NCBI GenBank assembly: GCA_025355645.1
Contig: JANXZG010000098.1
Coordinates: 1 to 64,000 of the forward strand
Source: Gammaproteobacteria bacterium
GTDB taxonomy: Bacteria > Pseudomonadota > Gammaproteobacteria > Steroidobacterales > Steroidobacteraceae
Direction of reading: 5' to 3'
Length of the DNA stretch: 64,000 nucleotides
Part shown: in pieces, positions 1-7,816 of the stretch
Layout of the letters: each line of letters begins with the position of its first letter
How positions within the stretch are numbered: position 1 is the stretch's first letter
Position numbers and translations under genes: made by a program
Notes under the pieces: generated by a model
What the model was told of the DNA's origin: nothing
What the model saw: only the letters and a program-made list of their open reading frames with translations
Databases searched by the model: none

Positions 1-622
1 CGTTGGCAACGCAGCCATTGGCGAAGCGCAGCCGGGCGTTGGCGATGTCGATTTCCTTCGAGAACACGCTGCTGCCGATCGCATCGACCGCAACGACGGG
101 CGAGCGCACGATACTGAGGATCAGGTCGATGTCGTGGATCATTAAATCCAGCACGACGTCCACCTCGGTGCCGCGAACCTTGAACGGCGCGAGGCGCGCC
201 GACTCGATGAAGCGCGGCACACCCATGATCGGCTGCAGCGCCTGCACCGCGGCGTTAAAGCGCTCCAGGTGCCCTATCTGCAGCACCAGTTTCCTGCGCC
301 GCGCGATCCCGATCAGCTCCTCCGCCTGCGCCACCGTGACGGTCATTGGCTTTTCGAGCAGCACGTGTGCGCCGGCCGCGAGGAACTCCTTGGCAATCTC
401 GTGATGACTGGGCGTAGGCGTCACGATGCTGACGGCATCGACCTTGCCGAGCAACTCGCGGTAATCGGCAACAGCTTCAGTGCCGAGTTCTGTGGCAAGC
501 GCATCGCGCGCTGCAGCGCTCGAGTCCGCAACTCCGATCAATTTTGAATTCCGCAGGCTCGCGTATTTCTGGGCGTGGAAGCGCCCGAGGTACCCAACGC
601 CAACAACGGCCGTTCTGATCAA
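1..622 (-). CDS. Gfo/Idh/MocA-family NAD(P)-dependent oxidoreductase, C-terminus outside window
   Basis: About 207 residues are visible; the gene runs off the left edge. The N-terminus is a Rossmann fold with GVGYLGRFHAQKY as the dinucleotide-binding loop, followed by the family EKP motif (LLEKPMTV), the segment GHLERFNAAVQAL and MIHDIDL, where the catalytic His lies in this family. The start is taken as TTG at 622, giving IRTAVVGVGYLG; it overlaps the stop of the upstream small gene by 4 nt (TTGA), which suggests translational coupling. In many gammaproteobacteria a protein with this N-terminal signature lies beside lpxA/lpxB and can be a UDP-GlcNAc 3-dehydrogenase (GnnA-like). That substrate is only a possibility here because the neighbour beyond the edge is unseen. 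Confidence 0.8.
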   Translation of the reverse strand, partial: MIRTAVVGVGYLGRFHAQKYASLRNSKLIGVADSSAAARDALATELGTEAVADYRELLGKVDAVSIVTPTPSHHEIAKEFLAAGAHVLLEKPMTVTVAQAEELIGIARRRKLVLQIGHLERFNAAVQALQPIMGVPRFIESARLAPFKVRGTEVDVVLDLMIHDIDLILSIVRSPVVAVDAIGSSVFSKEIDIANARLRFANGCVAN

Positions 623-855
623 CGGGACATGGTCCGGCGCCACTTGCTGCGCGCGCGATAGTGCTGGCGCTGCTGCAGGATGGCGCCGCCGCCTATGACC
701 AACCCGGCGCCTGCGATGCATGTCAGGGCGAGCCAGAACCCCCATTCCCTGGCGTATATCGACCAGGCGGTCGATCCGGCACATATCGCGGCCCCGCCTG
801 CGATCATGATCCACGGCCTTGCATTGTAGTCAGCGTCCGGGCTCCAGCGCTTCAT
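619..855 (-). CDS. Small two-helix membrane protein, unknown function
   Basis: 78 residues, starting MKRWSPDADYNARPWI, with two hydrophobic stretches at about residues 15-33 and 37-57, then a basic tail (RQHYRARSKWRRTMSR). This is a short inner-membrane hairpin with a cytoplasmic positive tail. It lies directly upstream of the oxidoreductase and its stop overlaps the TTG start of that gene, so the pair is probably one transcript. No family was recognised. The coding case rests on the clean membrane topology and the overlap. Confidence 0.6.
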   Translation of the reverse strand: MKRWSPDADYNARPWIMIAGGAAICAGSTAWSIYAREWGFWLALTCIAGAGLVIGGGAILQQRQHYRARSKWRRTMSR

Positions 856-899
856 GCCTGGATTCTACCGCCGCGTGCGGGGCCATGTCAGATTTCGTT

Positions 900-905
900 T
901 ATAAT
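900..905 (+). promoter_or_regulatory. Consensus -10 box (TATAAT) for the 915 gene
   Basis: A perfect TATAAT ends 9 nt before the ATG at 915. No convincing -35 hexamer is visible 16-18 bp upstream. A start point 6-8 nt after the box would leave a leader of only 1-3 nt, and no Shine-Dalgarno is seen. Confidence 0.45.
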
Positions 906-914
906 CGGCACCTT

Positions 915-1184
915 ATGTCCACATCCGCATGGAAAAAACGCACTTTGCCGGTGGCGATTGGCCTGGCCGTGGGGGCGATTGTCATGCCAGCCCTGATCTA
1001 CGCTTGCGGTGCTTTGGTGCTCGGTACCTATGAGGGGGGCAGTCTCGGCAGAACCTACCAGGTGGTGCTCGGCGGTCTAGTGCATGGCTCTATCCCGTCC
1101 TGGATCGTTGTGCTCGGCCCGTGCCTGCTATGGCAACTGGGCTGCCTGTTGCGCAGCTGGTGGCGAGCGAGCGCCCGGGCGTAA
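915..1184 (+). CDS. Small membrane protein, unknown function
   Basis: 89 residues from ATG 915 (MSTSAWKKRTLPVAIG). The open frame extends further upstream, but the residues before this Met are low-complexity read-through and the -10 box sits just ahead of 915, so this start is preferred. It has two hydrophobic segments, about residues 11-33 and 55-75, with basic residues at both ends (KKR; RSWWRASARA), so both ends are predicted cytoplasmic. It is divergent from the small membrane gene ending at 855. No family assignment can be made. Confidence 0.6.
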   Translation: MSTSAWKKRTLPVAIGLAVGAIVMPALIYACGALVLGTYEGGSLGRTYQVVLGGLVHGSIPSWIVVLGPCLLWQLGCLLRSWWRASARA

Positions 1185-1260
1185 AACTCCCGTGAGTGAA
1201 TTGCAGCCGGCGACAACGCATCGCAGCATCATCTGGGCGCATGCCCGCGTTGCCTGAGCG

Positions 1261-2907
1261 TCAGTTGCGGCGGTCCTGGCCGCTGTCGCGAAACTCACTG
1301 CTGCTGTTCCAGTTTGGATAGCGCCCGCCTTGGGCGAGCAGAAGTCCGATCCGATAGTAAAGGCGCAGGTCATCGGCTGTGCCGCGCAAATCCCACTCCG
1401 GCGAATAGACATCCTCAGCGCGGTGGTAACGGTGCTCATAATAATCCTCCACCTGCGCACGCCCCCACTGCGTCCCCCGCGCCGCGTCATCGGTGCCGCC
1501 AATCGCGTAGAGCGCTGGAACGCCATGCGAGGCGAAACTGAAATTATCCGAGCGATAGAACGTGCCGAGTTCCGGGTTCGGATCCGCGTGCAGTTCGCGG
1601 CCCTGTAGCGCCGCCGCACCGCGCACGTAAATTTCGAGTTCCGACTGGCCAAAGCCGAACACCGTGACATCGCGCGTGGGTCCGCCGATATGTAGCGTAT
1701 CCAGATTCAGGTCAGCGACCGTATCTTGCAACCGGAACACAGGGTTCTCGACGTAGTACGCCGAGCCCGCTAGGCTCGCCTCGCCGCCGGTCGTTGCCAT
1801 GAAGACGATCGTGCGATTGGGCCGTGGGCGGGTGCGCGAAAAGGAGCGCGCCAATTGCAGCAGTCCAGCAACGCCCGATGCATTGTCGACGGCGCCCGCG
1901 AATGTGGCGGTGCCCGCCGCGCTCGTGTGCACACCGAGCTGGTCCCAGTGCGCGGAGTAGATGATGTACTCGTCGTGGAACTGCGATCCGGGCAGAACCC
2001 CGATGACATTCGACGAGGTAAAGTGTCGATAGCTCTGGCGGATCGTCGCATTGGCGTTCAAGCCAAAGGCAATCCCCTTAAATCCGCTGGTGGCTGCGGC
2101 GCCGAGCGTGGTTATGTAATCGAGTCCTGCCGCGCCGAACAGCGCGCGCGATGCATCCGCCGACAGCCAGCCTGTCATGGGCGCGCGTGCGCCTGCATCA
2201 TCTGTGGTGGCGAGTTCCTGACGTGCCCCACCGGCTGCATTGACAATCGCGTCCCAGCCGATTCCGGTTGCCTGCGGATCGTGCATCAGCAGCACGGCAC
2301 TCGCGCCACGCCGCGCGGCCTCTTCAATCTTGTAGGCCGCTTGCCCGTAATAGCCCAGCATGTGCGCCTTTACCGACTGCAGCGGCTGCGCCATGCGCCC
2401 GGGATCTCCGGGCATCAGGACCACGGTCTTGCCGCGCACATCGAGGCCTGCGTAATCATCGCGTCCGTACTCGGGAGCGACCACGCCGTAGCCTGCAAAC
2501 ACGACTTCGCTGCCCTGCAAGGTAACCTGCGGCTGCTCGCGGCGGCTCCAGATGACCATATCGCGGCCAGCGGACAATACCTTGGTGGGACCGCGCCCCG
2601 AGAAAGACAACGAGGAAGCGCTGTCGGGGATGAATTCGATCATCGGCACGCTTTGCAGGTAGTTCTCGCCGCTGATTGGTTTGAGCTGCAAGCGGCGATA
2701 TTCTGCGACCAGGTACGCCACCGTGCGGGTTTCGCCCTCGGTGCCGGGCCTTCGGCCCTGGAACTCCAGTGTCGCGAGCGTACTGAGCTGGAAGCGGTAC
2801 GCATCCTCATCGATGTCGGTCGACGGCGGGGCCAGGCGCCTGCTCGGCGCGCAGGCCGCCATCAGCAGGGTAGCGCAAAGCGCAGCAAGTACCAGACGCT
2901 GGGGCAT
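1261..2907 (-). CDS. M28-family peptidase-like lipoprotein lacking the catalytic Glu
   Basis: 548 residues. The lipoprotein signal is MPQRLVLAALCATLLMAAC with Cys19 as the lipidated residue. A protease-associated domain appears to occupy about residues 85-290, followed by an M28 di-zinc aminopeptidase domain. Visible metal ligands are H320 (SAHWDQLG), D341 (DNASG), E376, D403 (LNLDT) and a His in the C-terminal RYHRAEDVYSPEWD. Family members read T-A-E-E before the LLGS segment; here it is T-G-G-E (residues 373-376), so the general-base Glu is replaced by Gly while the zinc-binding Glu remains. The family is normally a periplasmic aminopeptidase; this copy may bind zinc and peptides without normal turnover. 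Its ATG follows the TAG of the upstream membrane gene with no gap, implying an operon. Confidence 0.85.
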   Translation of the reverse strand: MPQRLVLAALCATLLMAACAPSRRLAPPSTDIDEDAYRFQLSTLATLEFQGRRPGTEGETRTVAYLVAEYRRLQLKPISGENYLQSVPMIEFIPDSASSLSFSGRGPTKVLSAGRDMVIWSRREQPQVTLQGSEVVFAGYGVVAPEYGRDDYAGLDVRGKTVVLMPGDPGRMAQPLQSVKAHMLGYYGQAAYKIEEAARRGASAVLLMHDPQATGIGWDAIVNAAGGARQELATTDDAGARAPMTGWLSADASRALFGAAGLDYITTLGAAATSGFKGIAFGLNANATIRQSYRHFTSSNVIGVLPGSQFHDEYIIYSAHWDQLGVHTSAAGTATFAGAVDNASGVAGLLQLARSFSRTRPRPNRTIVFMATTGGEASLAGSAYYVENPVFRLQDTVADLNLDTLHIGGPTRDVTVFGFGQSELEIYVRGAAALQGRELHADPNPELGTFYRSDNFSFASHGVPALYAIGGTDDAARGTQWGRAQVEDYYEHRYHRAEDVYSPEWDLRGTADDLRLYYRIGLLLAQGGRYPNWNSSSEFRDSGQDRRN

Positions 2908-3201
2908 CTAGGAGCGCCGCGGCCAGTACATGAACACGACCAGCAGGAAGCAGGCGCCGGTCGCCAGGTGCGCCCAGCCGCGCCAGGGCCGGATATGCAG
3001 TTGCCCAAGGAAACTCCCGGCGCTGGCTGCGGTCAAAAGTGCGAAGACCAGCGTGCCGGCAAGCAGATGGGGCAGTTCGCTGGTTAGGTCGGGGTGAGTT
3101 CGCAACAGTACGCAAAACACTGCGAGGACGGCCGCGAGCCCGAAGGTCATCGAAGCGGAGGATCCGAGCAGGATTCCGATCAGAACCGTGAAGGGACGCA
3201 T
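2908..3201 (-). CDS. Small three-helix membrane protein, unknown function
   Basis: 97 residues from ATG 3201 (MRPFTVLIGILLGSSASMTFGL). Hydrophobic segments lie at about residues 4-30, 42-60 and 73-92, and the tail is basic (WPRRS). The open frame extends further upstream, but those residues overlap the divergent prc gene and look like its antisense. The stop TAG is immediately followed by the ATG of the M28 lipoprotein, so the two are surely co-transcribed. The context suggests an envelope role but the sequence does not show one. Confidence 0.65.
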   Translation of the reverse strand: MRPFTVLIGILLGSSASMTFGLAAVLAVFCVLLRTHPDLTSELPHLLAGTLVFALLTAASAGSFLGQLHIRPWRGWAHLATGACFLLVVFMYWPRRS

Positions 3202-3216
3202 ACCGCGCGGCTCATA

Positions 3217-3257
3217 TACAATTGCATGATGGGCATCTGGCCCGAAGTTTACAGGAG
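3217..3257 (+). promoter_or_regulatory. Candidate -10 and Shine-Dalgarno for prc
   Basis: TACAAT at 3217-3222 would start transcription near 3229. AGGAG at 3253-3257 lies 10 nt before GTG 3268. Both argue for the GTG start over the ATG at 3226. The -35 region is weak. Confidence 0.45.
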
Positions 3258-3267
3258 ATTGGGTACG

Positions 3268-5409
3268 GTGAAAGTCAAACGGCCGCAGACGCATCGCTCG
3301 CGCTGGATCACGGGCGTCGCCGTGTCCATCGGTTCCGTTGGCCTGGCCGCCCTGCTGGGCGCGGCGATGACCGGGCAGCCTGCGCCCGCGCCAGCTGCGC
3401 AGCTTGCCCCTGCCGAGCAGGAGGATTACGTCGCCCGGCGCATCGCGGATATCGTCGCACGCGAGCATTACCGTCGCGCGCCGCTCGATGATCGCCTCTC
3501 CAGCCTGATTTTGGACCGCTATCTTGATGCGATCGACGGCGGCCGCGGCTATTTCTACGCAAGCGATATTGCCGAGTTCGAGCGCTACCGTTACACGCTG
3601 GACGATGCGATCAAGGCCGGCGACATGGAACCCGCCTTCGTCATATTCCGGCGCTACCAGCAGCGTAATCGCGAACGCATGCAGTACGCGATGCAGCTGC
3701 TACAGAAAAAGCCGGATTTCGATGTCGAGGAATCGTACAGCTTCGATCGCGAGAAGGAGCCCTGGCCGGCGAGCAGCGCGGAAATGAATGAATTATGGCG
3801 CAAGCGCGTTAAGAACGACGCGCTGTCGCTGCTGATCGCGGGCAAACAATGGAGCGAGGCGGCCGAAACGCTGCGCAAGCGTTATGAGCGCGTGGCCAAG
3901 CGCATGGACCAGAGCAAGCCTGAGGACGTGTTCGAGGCTTTCATGAACGCGTTCGTGTTATCGCTGGACCCGCATTCCAATTACTTCTCGCCGCGCAACT
4001 CCGAGGAGTACAACATCCAAATGAGCCTGAGCTATGAGGGAATCGGCGCCTCGCTGCAACTGACCGACGACTATGTGACGGTCATCGATGTCATTGCCGG
4101 CGGTCCCGCCGCAGTCAGTGGCAAGCTCTCACCGAATGACCGCATCACGGCGATTGGCGAAGGCCTCAATGGCGAACTGGTCGATGTCATTGGCTGGCGG
4201 CTTGATGACGTGGTGCAAAAGATTCGCGGGCCGGGCAATACGGTCGTGCGGCTGCAGATACTCCCCGCTGGCGCGGCGCCAGGATCGGCGCAGAAAGTCG
4301 TGGATTTTACCCGCAACCGCGTTTCCCTGGAGGCGCAGGCCGCCCACAAGTCGATGCACGTGGTCGAACGCGACGGGCGCCAGATCAAGGTCGGCGTCAT
4401 CGTGGTGCCGAGTTTCTACCAGGATTACGATGCCAACCGGGCGGGCTCCAAGGATTTTCGCAGTACCACGCGTGACGTCGAGCGGTTGATCGATGAGCTG
4501 CGCAAGGATGGCGCCGAGGCGCTTATCATGGACCTGCGCCAAAATGGCGGCGGATACCTGCCCGAGGCTGAATCGCTGACCGGGTTGTTCATCGACCGTG
4601 GGCCGGTCGTGCAGCTTCGCGATACGACCGGCCATATCGCCGTCGATCAGGATCCGGATCCGGCAATTTACTATAGCGGCCCGCTGGTGGTGCTGGTCGA
4701 TCGGCTTAGCGCCTCGGCCTCTGAAATATTCGCTGGCGCAATCCAGGATTACGGGCGCGGTCTGATCATCGGCCAGCAGACCTACGGCAAGGGCACCGTG
4801 CAGAATGCGCACCCGCTGAACTATACGATCTTTGGCCGCAAGCCCGAGCTTGGCCAGCTAAACGTCACCATTGGCAAGTATTACCGCATCACCGGCGAGA
4901 GCACGCAGGACCGCGGCATCGCGCCAGACATTGCCCTGCCATCACTGATCAATACCAGCGAGGTTGGCGAGAGTACCCACGACCGCGCCCTGCCATGGGA
5001 CACGATTGACCCGGCCAGCTTCAAGCCAGCCGCGGATCTGAAGCCGGTCGGCACGACACTGCAGAAACTGCATGACGGGCGGATCAAGAACAGCGCGGAT
5101 TTCCGCTACCTGCAGCAGGACATCGCGGCCGTCGATGCCGTGCGTAGCGAAAAGTCGCTGTCATTGTCGCTGAAAGAGCGCGAGGCCGAGCGCACGCGCT
5201 TCGATGCCGAGCGTCTCGCGCGCGAGAATACCTGGCGCCAGGCGCGTGGCCAGGCGCCGCTTAAATCGCTCGAGGATGTAAAGGACGATGGCACCGCCGG
5301 AATCCTGCTGGATGAAACCGCGCAGATCGCTGCCGATTACGCGCTGCTTGCGCAGCCGCGCACCGGCCCCGTACAAGCCAGGCGCAACACCGCGCCGTCA
5401 GCGCAGTAA
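3268..5409 (+). CDS. prc: Carboxy-terminal processing (tail-specific) protease Prc
   Basis: 713 residues from GTG 3268, chosen for the AGGAG 10 nt upstream and because it yields a clean signal peptide (basic VKVKRPQTHRSRW, then a hydrophobic core). The order is an N-terminal helical domain, a PDZ domain at about residues 260-350 (YEGIGASLQLTDDYVTV), an S41 Ser/Lys protease core and a C-terminal domain. By spacing against E. coli Prc (S452, D463, K477), the catalytic residues are S483 in SASASE, D494 and K508 in TYGKGTVQ. Prc works in the periplasm, trimming or degrading proteins by their nonpolar C-termini, including peptidoglycan hydrolases and lipoprotein precursors. Its 3' end overlaps the convergent coiled-coil gene by 12 nt. 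Confidence 0.95.
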   Translation: MKVKRPQTHRSRWITGVAVSIGSVGLAALLGAAMTGQPAPAPAAQLAPAEQEDYVARRIADIVAREHYRRAPLDDRLSSLILDRYLDAIDGGRGYFYASDIAEFERYRYTLDDAIKAGDMEPAFVIFRRYQQRNRERMQYAMQLLQKKPDFDVEESYSFDREKEPWPASSAEMNELWRKRVKNDALSLLIAGKQWSEAAETLRKRYERVAKRMDQSKPEDVFEAFMNAFVLSLDPHSNYFSPRNSEEYNIQMSLSYEGIGASLQLTDDYVTVIDVIAGGPAAVSGKLSPNDRITAIGEGLNGELVDVIGWRLDDVVQKIRGPGNTVVRLQILPAGAAPGSAQKVVDFTRNRVSLEAQAAHKSMHVVERDGRQIKVGVIVVPSFYQDYDANRAGSKDFRSTTRDVERLIDELRKDGAEALIMDLRQNGGGYLPEAESLTGLFIDRGPVVQLRDTTGHIAVDQDPDPAIYYSGPLVVLVDRLSASASEIFAGAIQDYGRGLIIGQQTYGKGTVQNAHPLNYTIFGRKPELGQLNVTIGKYYRITGESTQDRGIAPDIALPSLINTSEVGESTHDRALPWDTIDPASFKPAADLKPVGTTLQKLHDGRIKNSADFRYLQQDIAAVDAVRSEKSLSLSLKEREAERTRFDAERLARENTWRQARGQAPLKSLEDVKDDGTAGILLDETAQIAADYALLAQPRTGPVQARRNTAPSAQ

Positions 5410-6429
5410 TAGCGTATACAGGTCCCAGTAATCCTCGGCGAGCACATTCCACGGATACGCACCTGCGCCGCTATGGCTGCGCGCCTTCTCCAATGAGTCC
5501 GCGGTCGGCACGGTGTCGGCCTCGTTGCGATACTGGCAACACGCCTTCAGGGCGTCGAGCTTGGCTTTGACGCCCGCCTTGAGCGGGTTCTGGCCGGTGA
5601 CCGCCGCCAGAGCTTTCTGGATGCGCTGCATGTCGCGCTCACAGTCTGCCTTGCTGCCAAACTCCATGTCCTGAACGCGCCGCGCCACCGCTTCTTTCGT
5701 GCGCACCGTGACCTGGAACCCTTCGACGAGCTCGCACAGCAGCTCCGCATAACCGATGATCGCCAGATTCGCGCTGCGACGGGCGCGCTGCGAGATGCCG
5801 GGGAAAGGCTCCATGATTTCGTCGGCCAGCGCGCGCCGTTCGGCCAAATGAGTCGCGACGTCGGCGTCCGCCGCGGCAACCACGGTACGTAGCGGCCCGG
5901 CGGCTTTCAACATCTGGCGGCGCCGGAAATAGTGCCACACTGCAGTGAGGCGCTTGACCGCTTCGAGCACCCCACGCAAATCTTCGCGCACGAGCGCGGC
6001 ATGGGCCATCGATTCCTTGAGGCGCTCATCCACCTTGACGACTCGCTCGCGCTGCGCTGCGGCCCATTCGCTCTGATACGAGGCCAATTCCCGGACCTCG
6101 TGCTGGCGGGCGAGTTCAGTTGCAAACGTCGCGAGCTGTTGATGGCAGGCCTTCCAGAGCGACCTGAGCTGGAAAAAAACCAGGGCACCGTAGCCCGTGG
6201 CAGGACCTGCGAGCAGATCCCCGAGCGAGTCGAGCTGCTCCTGCAGGCGCAGCGTCGCGCCTTCCTGCTGTTTCAGGCGATCGCCGAGAAGGTGAAGCTC
6301 CTCCTGCAGGTCGTCGTAGGCTTTCTTCAGCCCCGCCCTGTTTTGAAAGAGCTGCATCAGACGCTCGTCTTCCGCACTGGCGGCAGCCGCGTCCGTACCT
6401 CTCTTCAGGAAATTCAATTTGTCGATCAA
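5398..6429 (-). CDS. Uncharacterised coiled-coil protein
   Basis: 343 residues with no signal peptide or membrane segment. Long charged helical stretches (about residues 28-75, 95-160 and 225-280) rich in Glu, Arg, Leu and Ala suggest coiled coil. The C-terminus has several aromatics (YPWNVLAEDYWDLYTLLLR). Two adjacent cysteines (KACCQY) lie near residue 300. No catalytic motif or family was recognised. It lies 57 nt downstream of the yqiB homologue on the same strand and may share its transcript. Length, codon pattern and uninterrupted frame support a real gene. Confidence 0.7.
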   Translation of the reverse strand: MIDKLNFLKRGTDAAAASAEDERLMQLFQNRAGLKKAYDDLQEELHLLGDRLKQQEGATLRLQEQLDSLGDLLAGPATGYGALVFFQLRSLWKACHQQLATFATELARQHEVRELASYQSEWAAAQRERVVKVDERLKESMAHAALVREDLRGVLEAVKRLTAVWHYFRRRQMLKAAGPLRTVVAAADADVATHLAERRALADEIMEPFPGISQRARRSANLAIIGYAELLCELVEGFQVTVRTKEAVARRVQDMEFGSKADCERDMQRIQKALAAVTGQNPLKAGVKAKLDALKACCQYRNEADTVPTADSLEKARSHSGAGAYPWNVLAEDYWDLYTLLLR

Positions 6430-6486
6430 GGCCGTGCCCCGCTTTCAATCGTACTCGCGAGACATTCCCGCAGGTCAGAAAACCCG

Positions 6487-6933
6487 CTAAAACCGGTGCC
6501 CTCGCTCAACGCAATACTCCAGCCATTTGTTTAACAGCATGTTCCGGCTCCAGCGCTGATCCAGTTCACGCTTAAGTCCCGAATGCAGCCGCGAGAGCTG
6601 CGGATGGCGCTTGAACCCGCGAAAACTGCGAACTTCCGCCAGCCGTGCGTCGTGATAAACGCAGATTTCCAGATCCGGATCGCACTGCGCGGCGCCCGCC
6701 GTTGGAAATTCATAGGTCAGGCGAAACAGGCTCGTGTAGCGGCTCAGTTCAAGCGGACTGAGGTACAGGTCACAATCGGAAGCAACCCGGGACACGGCCG
6801 CGGCGCGAACCCCCTGCAAGTCTCGGACCAGCCAGCCCAGGCGCAGGAAATTACTTTCATAAAGCGTCATCAGGCTGACGAAACTGCCAGCCGACGCACG
6901 CCAGGAAGTCTTGCACCACTGATCCGCTAACAT
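6487..6933 (-). CDS. yqiB: YqiB/DUF1249 family protein
   Basis: 148 residues from ATG 6933 (MLADQW). Recognised from the DUF1249 pattern shared with E. coli YqiB: MxLxExNFxRL near the N-terminus (MTLYESNFLRLGWLV), SRYTSL, the central motif YHDARLAEV, and a closing W-x2-YC-x4-G (WLEYCVERGHRF). The function of the family is unknown; in E. coli the gene sits beside cpdA. ATG 6933 is preferred to the in-frame codon 7 residues earlier because an extended -10 (TGGTATAGT) ends 7 nt before it, which would make the message start at or near the ATG. Confidence 0.85.
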   Translation of the reverse strand: MLADQWCKTSWRASAGSFVSLMTLYESNFLRLGWLVRDLQGVRAAAVSRVASDCDLYLSPLELSRYTSLFRLTYEFPTAGAAQCDPDLEICVYHDARLAEVRSFRGFKRHPQLSRLHSGLKRELDQRWSRNMLLNKWLEYCVERGHRF

Positions 6934-6940
6934 GAGCACG

Positions 6941-6949
6941 ACTATACCA
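6941..6949 (-). promoter_or_regulatory. Extended -10 element for yqiB
   Basis: Reads TGGTATAGT on the minus strand, an extended -10 (TGnTATAGT). Only 7 nt separate it from ATG 6933, so the predicted transcript begins at or beside the start codon. Confidence 0.45.
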
Positions 6950-6964
6950 CGCAATATTTTCTGT

Positions 6965-7789
6965 TCATGGACGCAGCCGACGTTCTACGTTGGTACGATC
7001 GAGAATCCGGCTCGCGATCTCCTCGATCGAACTGCCGGTGGCGTCGATGACGGGAATGGCGTGCCGCTCGAACAGCGACTCTGCAGCCCTGACCTCGAAG
7101 GCGACCTGCTGTGCGGAGGAATAGCGGCTATTCGGTCGGCGCTCATTGCGGATTTGCTGCAGCCGCTCGGGCTGGATCGTCAATCCAAATAATTTTTTCT
7201 TGTAGGCTTCCAGGTGGCCCGGCAGGTTGCGTGACTCGAGGTCATCCTCGGTCAGCGGATAATTTGCCGCGAACACGCCGTACTGCATCGCCATATACAA
7301 ACAGGTGGGCGTCTTGCCTGAGCGCGACACGCCGACCATGATGATATCGGCGCGGTCGTAGTCGCGCGCCAGGGACCCGTCGTCATTGGCGAGCGCGAAG
7401 TTGGTGGCGTCGATGCGCAGAATATATTCGTTGGTATCCGCCATGCGGTGGGTACGCCCAGCCGTATGGTGCGAATGCACCTGCAGCTCGGCTTCCAGTG
7501 GTGTGAGGAAGGGCTCGAAGAAATCCAGGAAAAAAGCATTGGCCGTGCGCACCACTTCGCGCACTTCCGGCTGAATCAGCGTCCCGAACACGATCGGCTT
7601 GGTGCCCTCCATCTCCCCGACCAGGTTGATCTTGCGCACTGCTTCATGAGCCTTGTCAAGGCCCGATATAAATGGCACAGTGATTTGGCGGAACTCGACG
7701 CCGTCGAATTGAGTCAACAGGCTGTGGCCCATTGTTTCCGCCGTGACGCCGGTCTGGTCGGATAGAAAAAATACAGTTCTCTTACTCAC
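6965..7789 (-). CDS. ppsR: PEP synthase regulatory protein (bifunctional kinase/pyrophosphorylase)
   Basis: 274 residues from GTG 7789, selected because AGGAG lies 5 nt upstream and the protein then starts at the family position (SKRTVFFLSDQTGVTAET). The nucleotide-binding loop is GVSRSGKT at 153-160, followed by TPTCLYMA and the family NYPL segment. DUF299/PpsR proteins inactivate PEP synthase by ADP-dependent phosphorylation of a Thr next to its catalytic His, and reactivate it by Pi-dependent removal. The target enzyme is the divergent neighbour ppsA, with only 27 nt between the two start codons. Confidence 0.95.
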   Translation of the reverse strand: MSKRTVFFLSDQTGVTAETMGHSLLTQFDGVEFRQITVPFISGLDKAHEAVRKINLVGEMEGTKPIVFGTLIQPEVREVVRTANAFFLDFFEPFLTPLEAELQVHSHHTAGRTHRMADTNEYILRIDATNFALANDDGSLARDYDRADIIMVGVSRSGKTPTCLYMAMQYGVFAANYPLTEDDLESRNLPGHLEAYKKKLFGLTIQPERLQQIRNERRPNSRYSSAQQVAFEVRAAESLFERHAIPVIDATGSSIEEIASRILDRTNVERRLRP

Positions 7790-7816
7790 ATATTCTCCTG
7801 ATTGCCTCACCCAGTA

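Noticed and set aside
1855..3087. 410-codon open frame antisense to the M28 gene
   Set aside because: The opposite strand encodes a clear lipoprotein peptidase; this frame shows only low-complexity His/Arg/Ala text.
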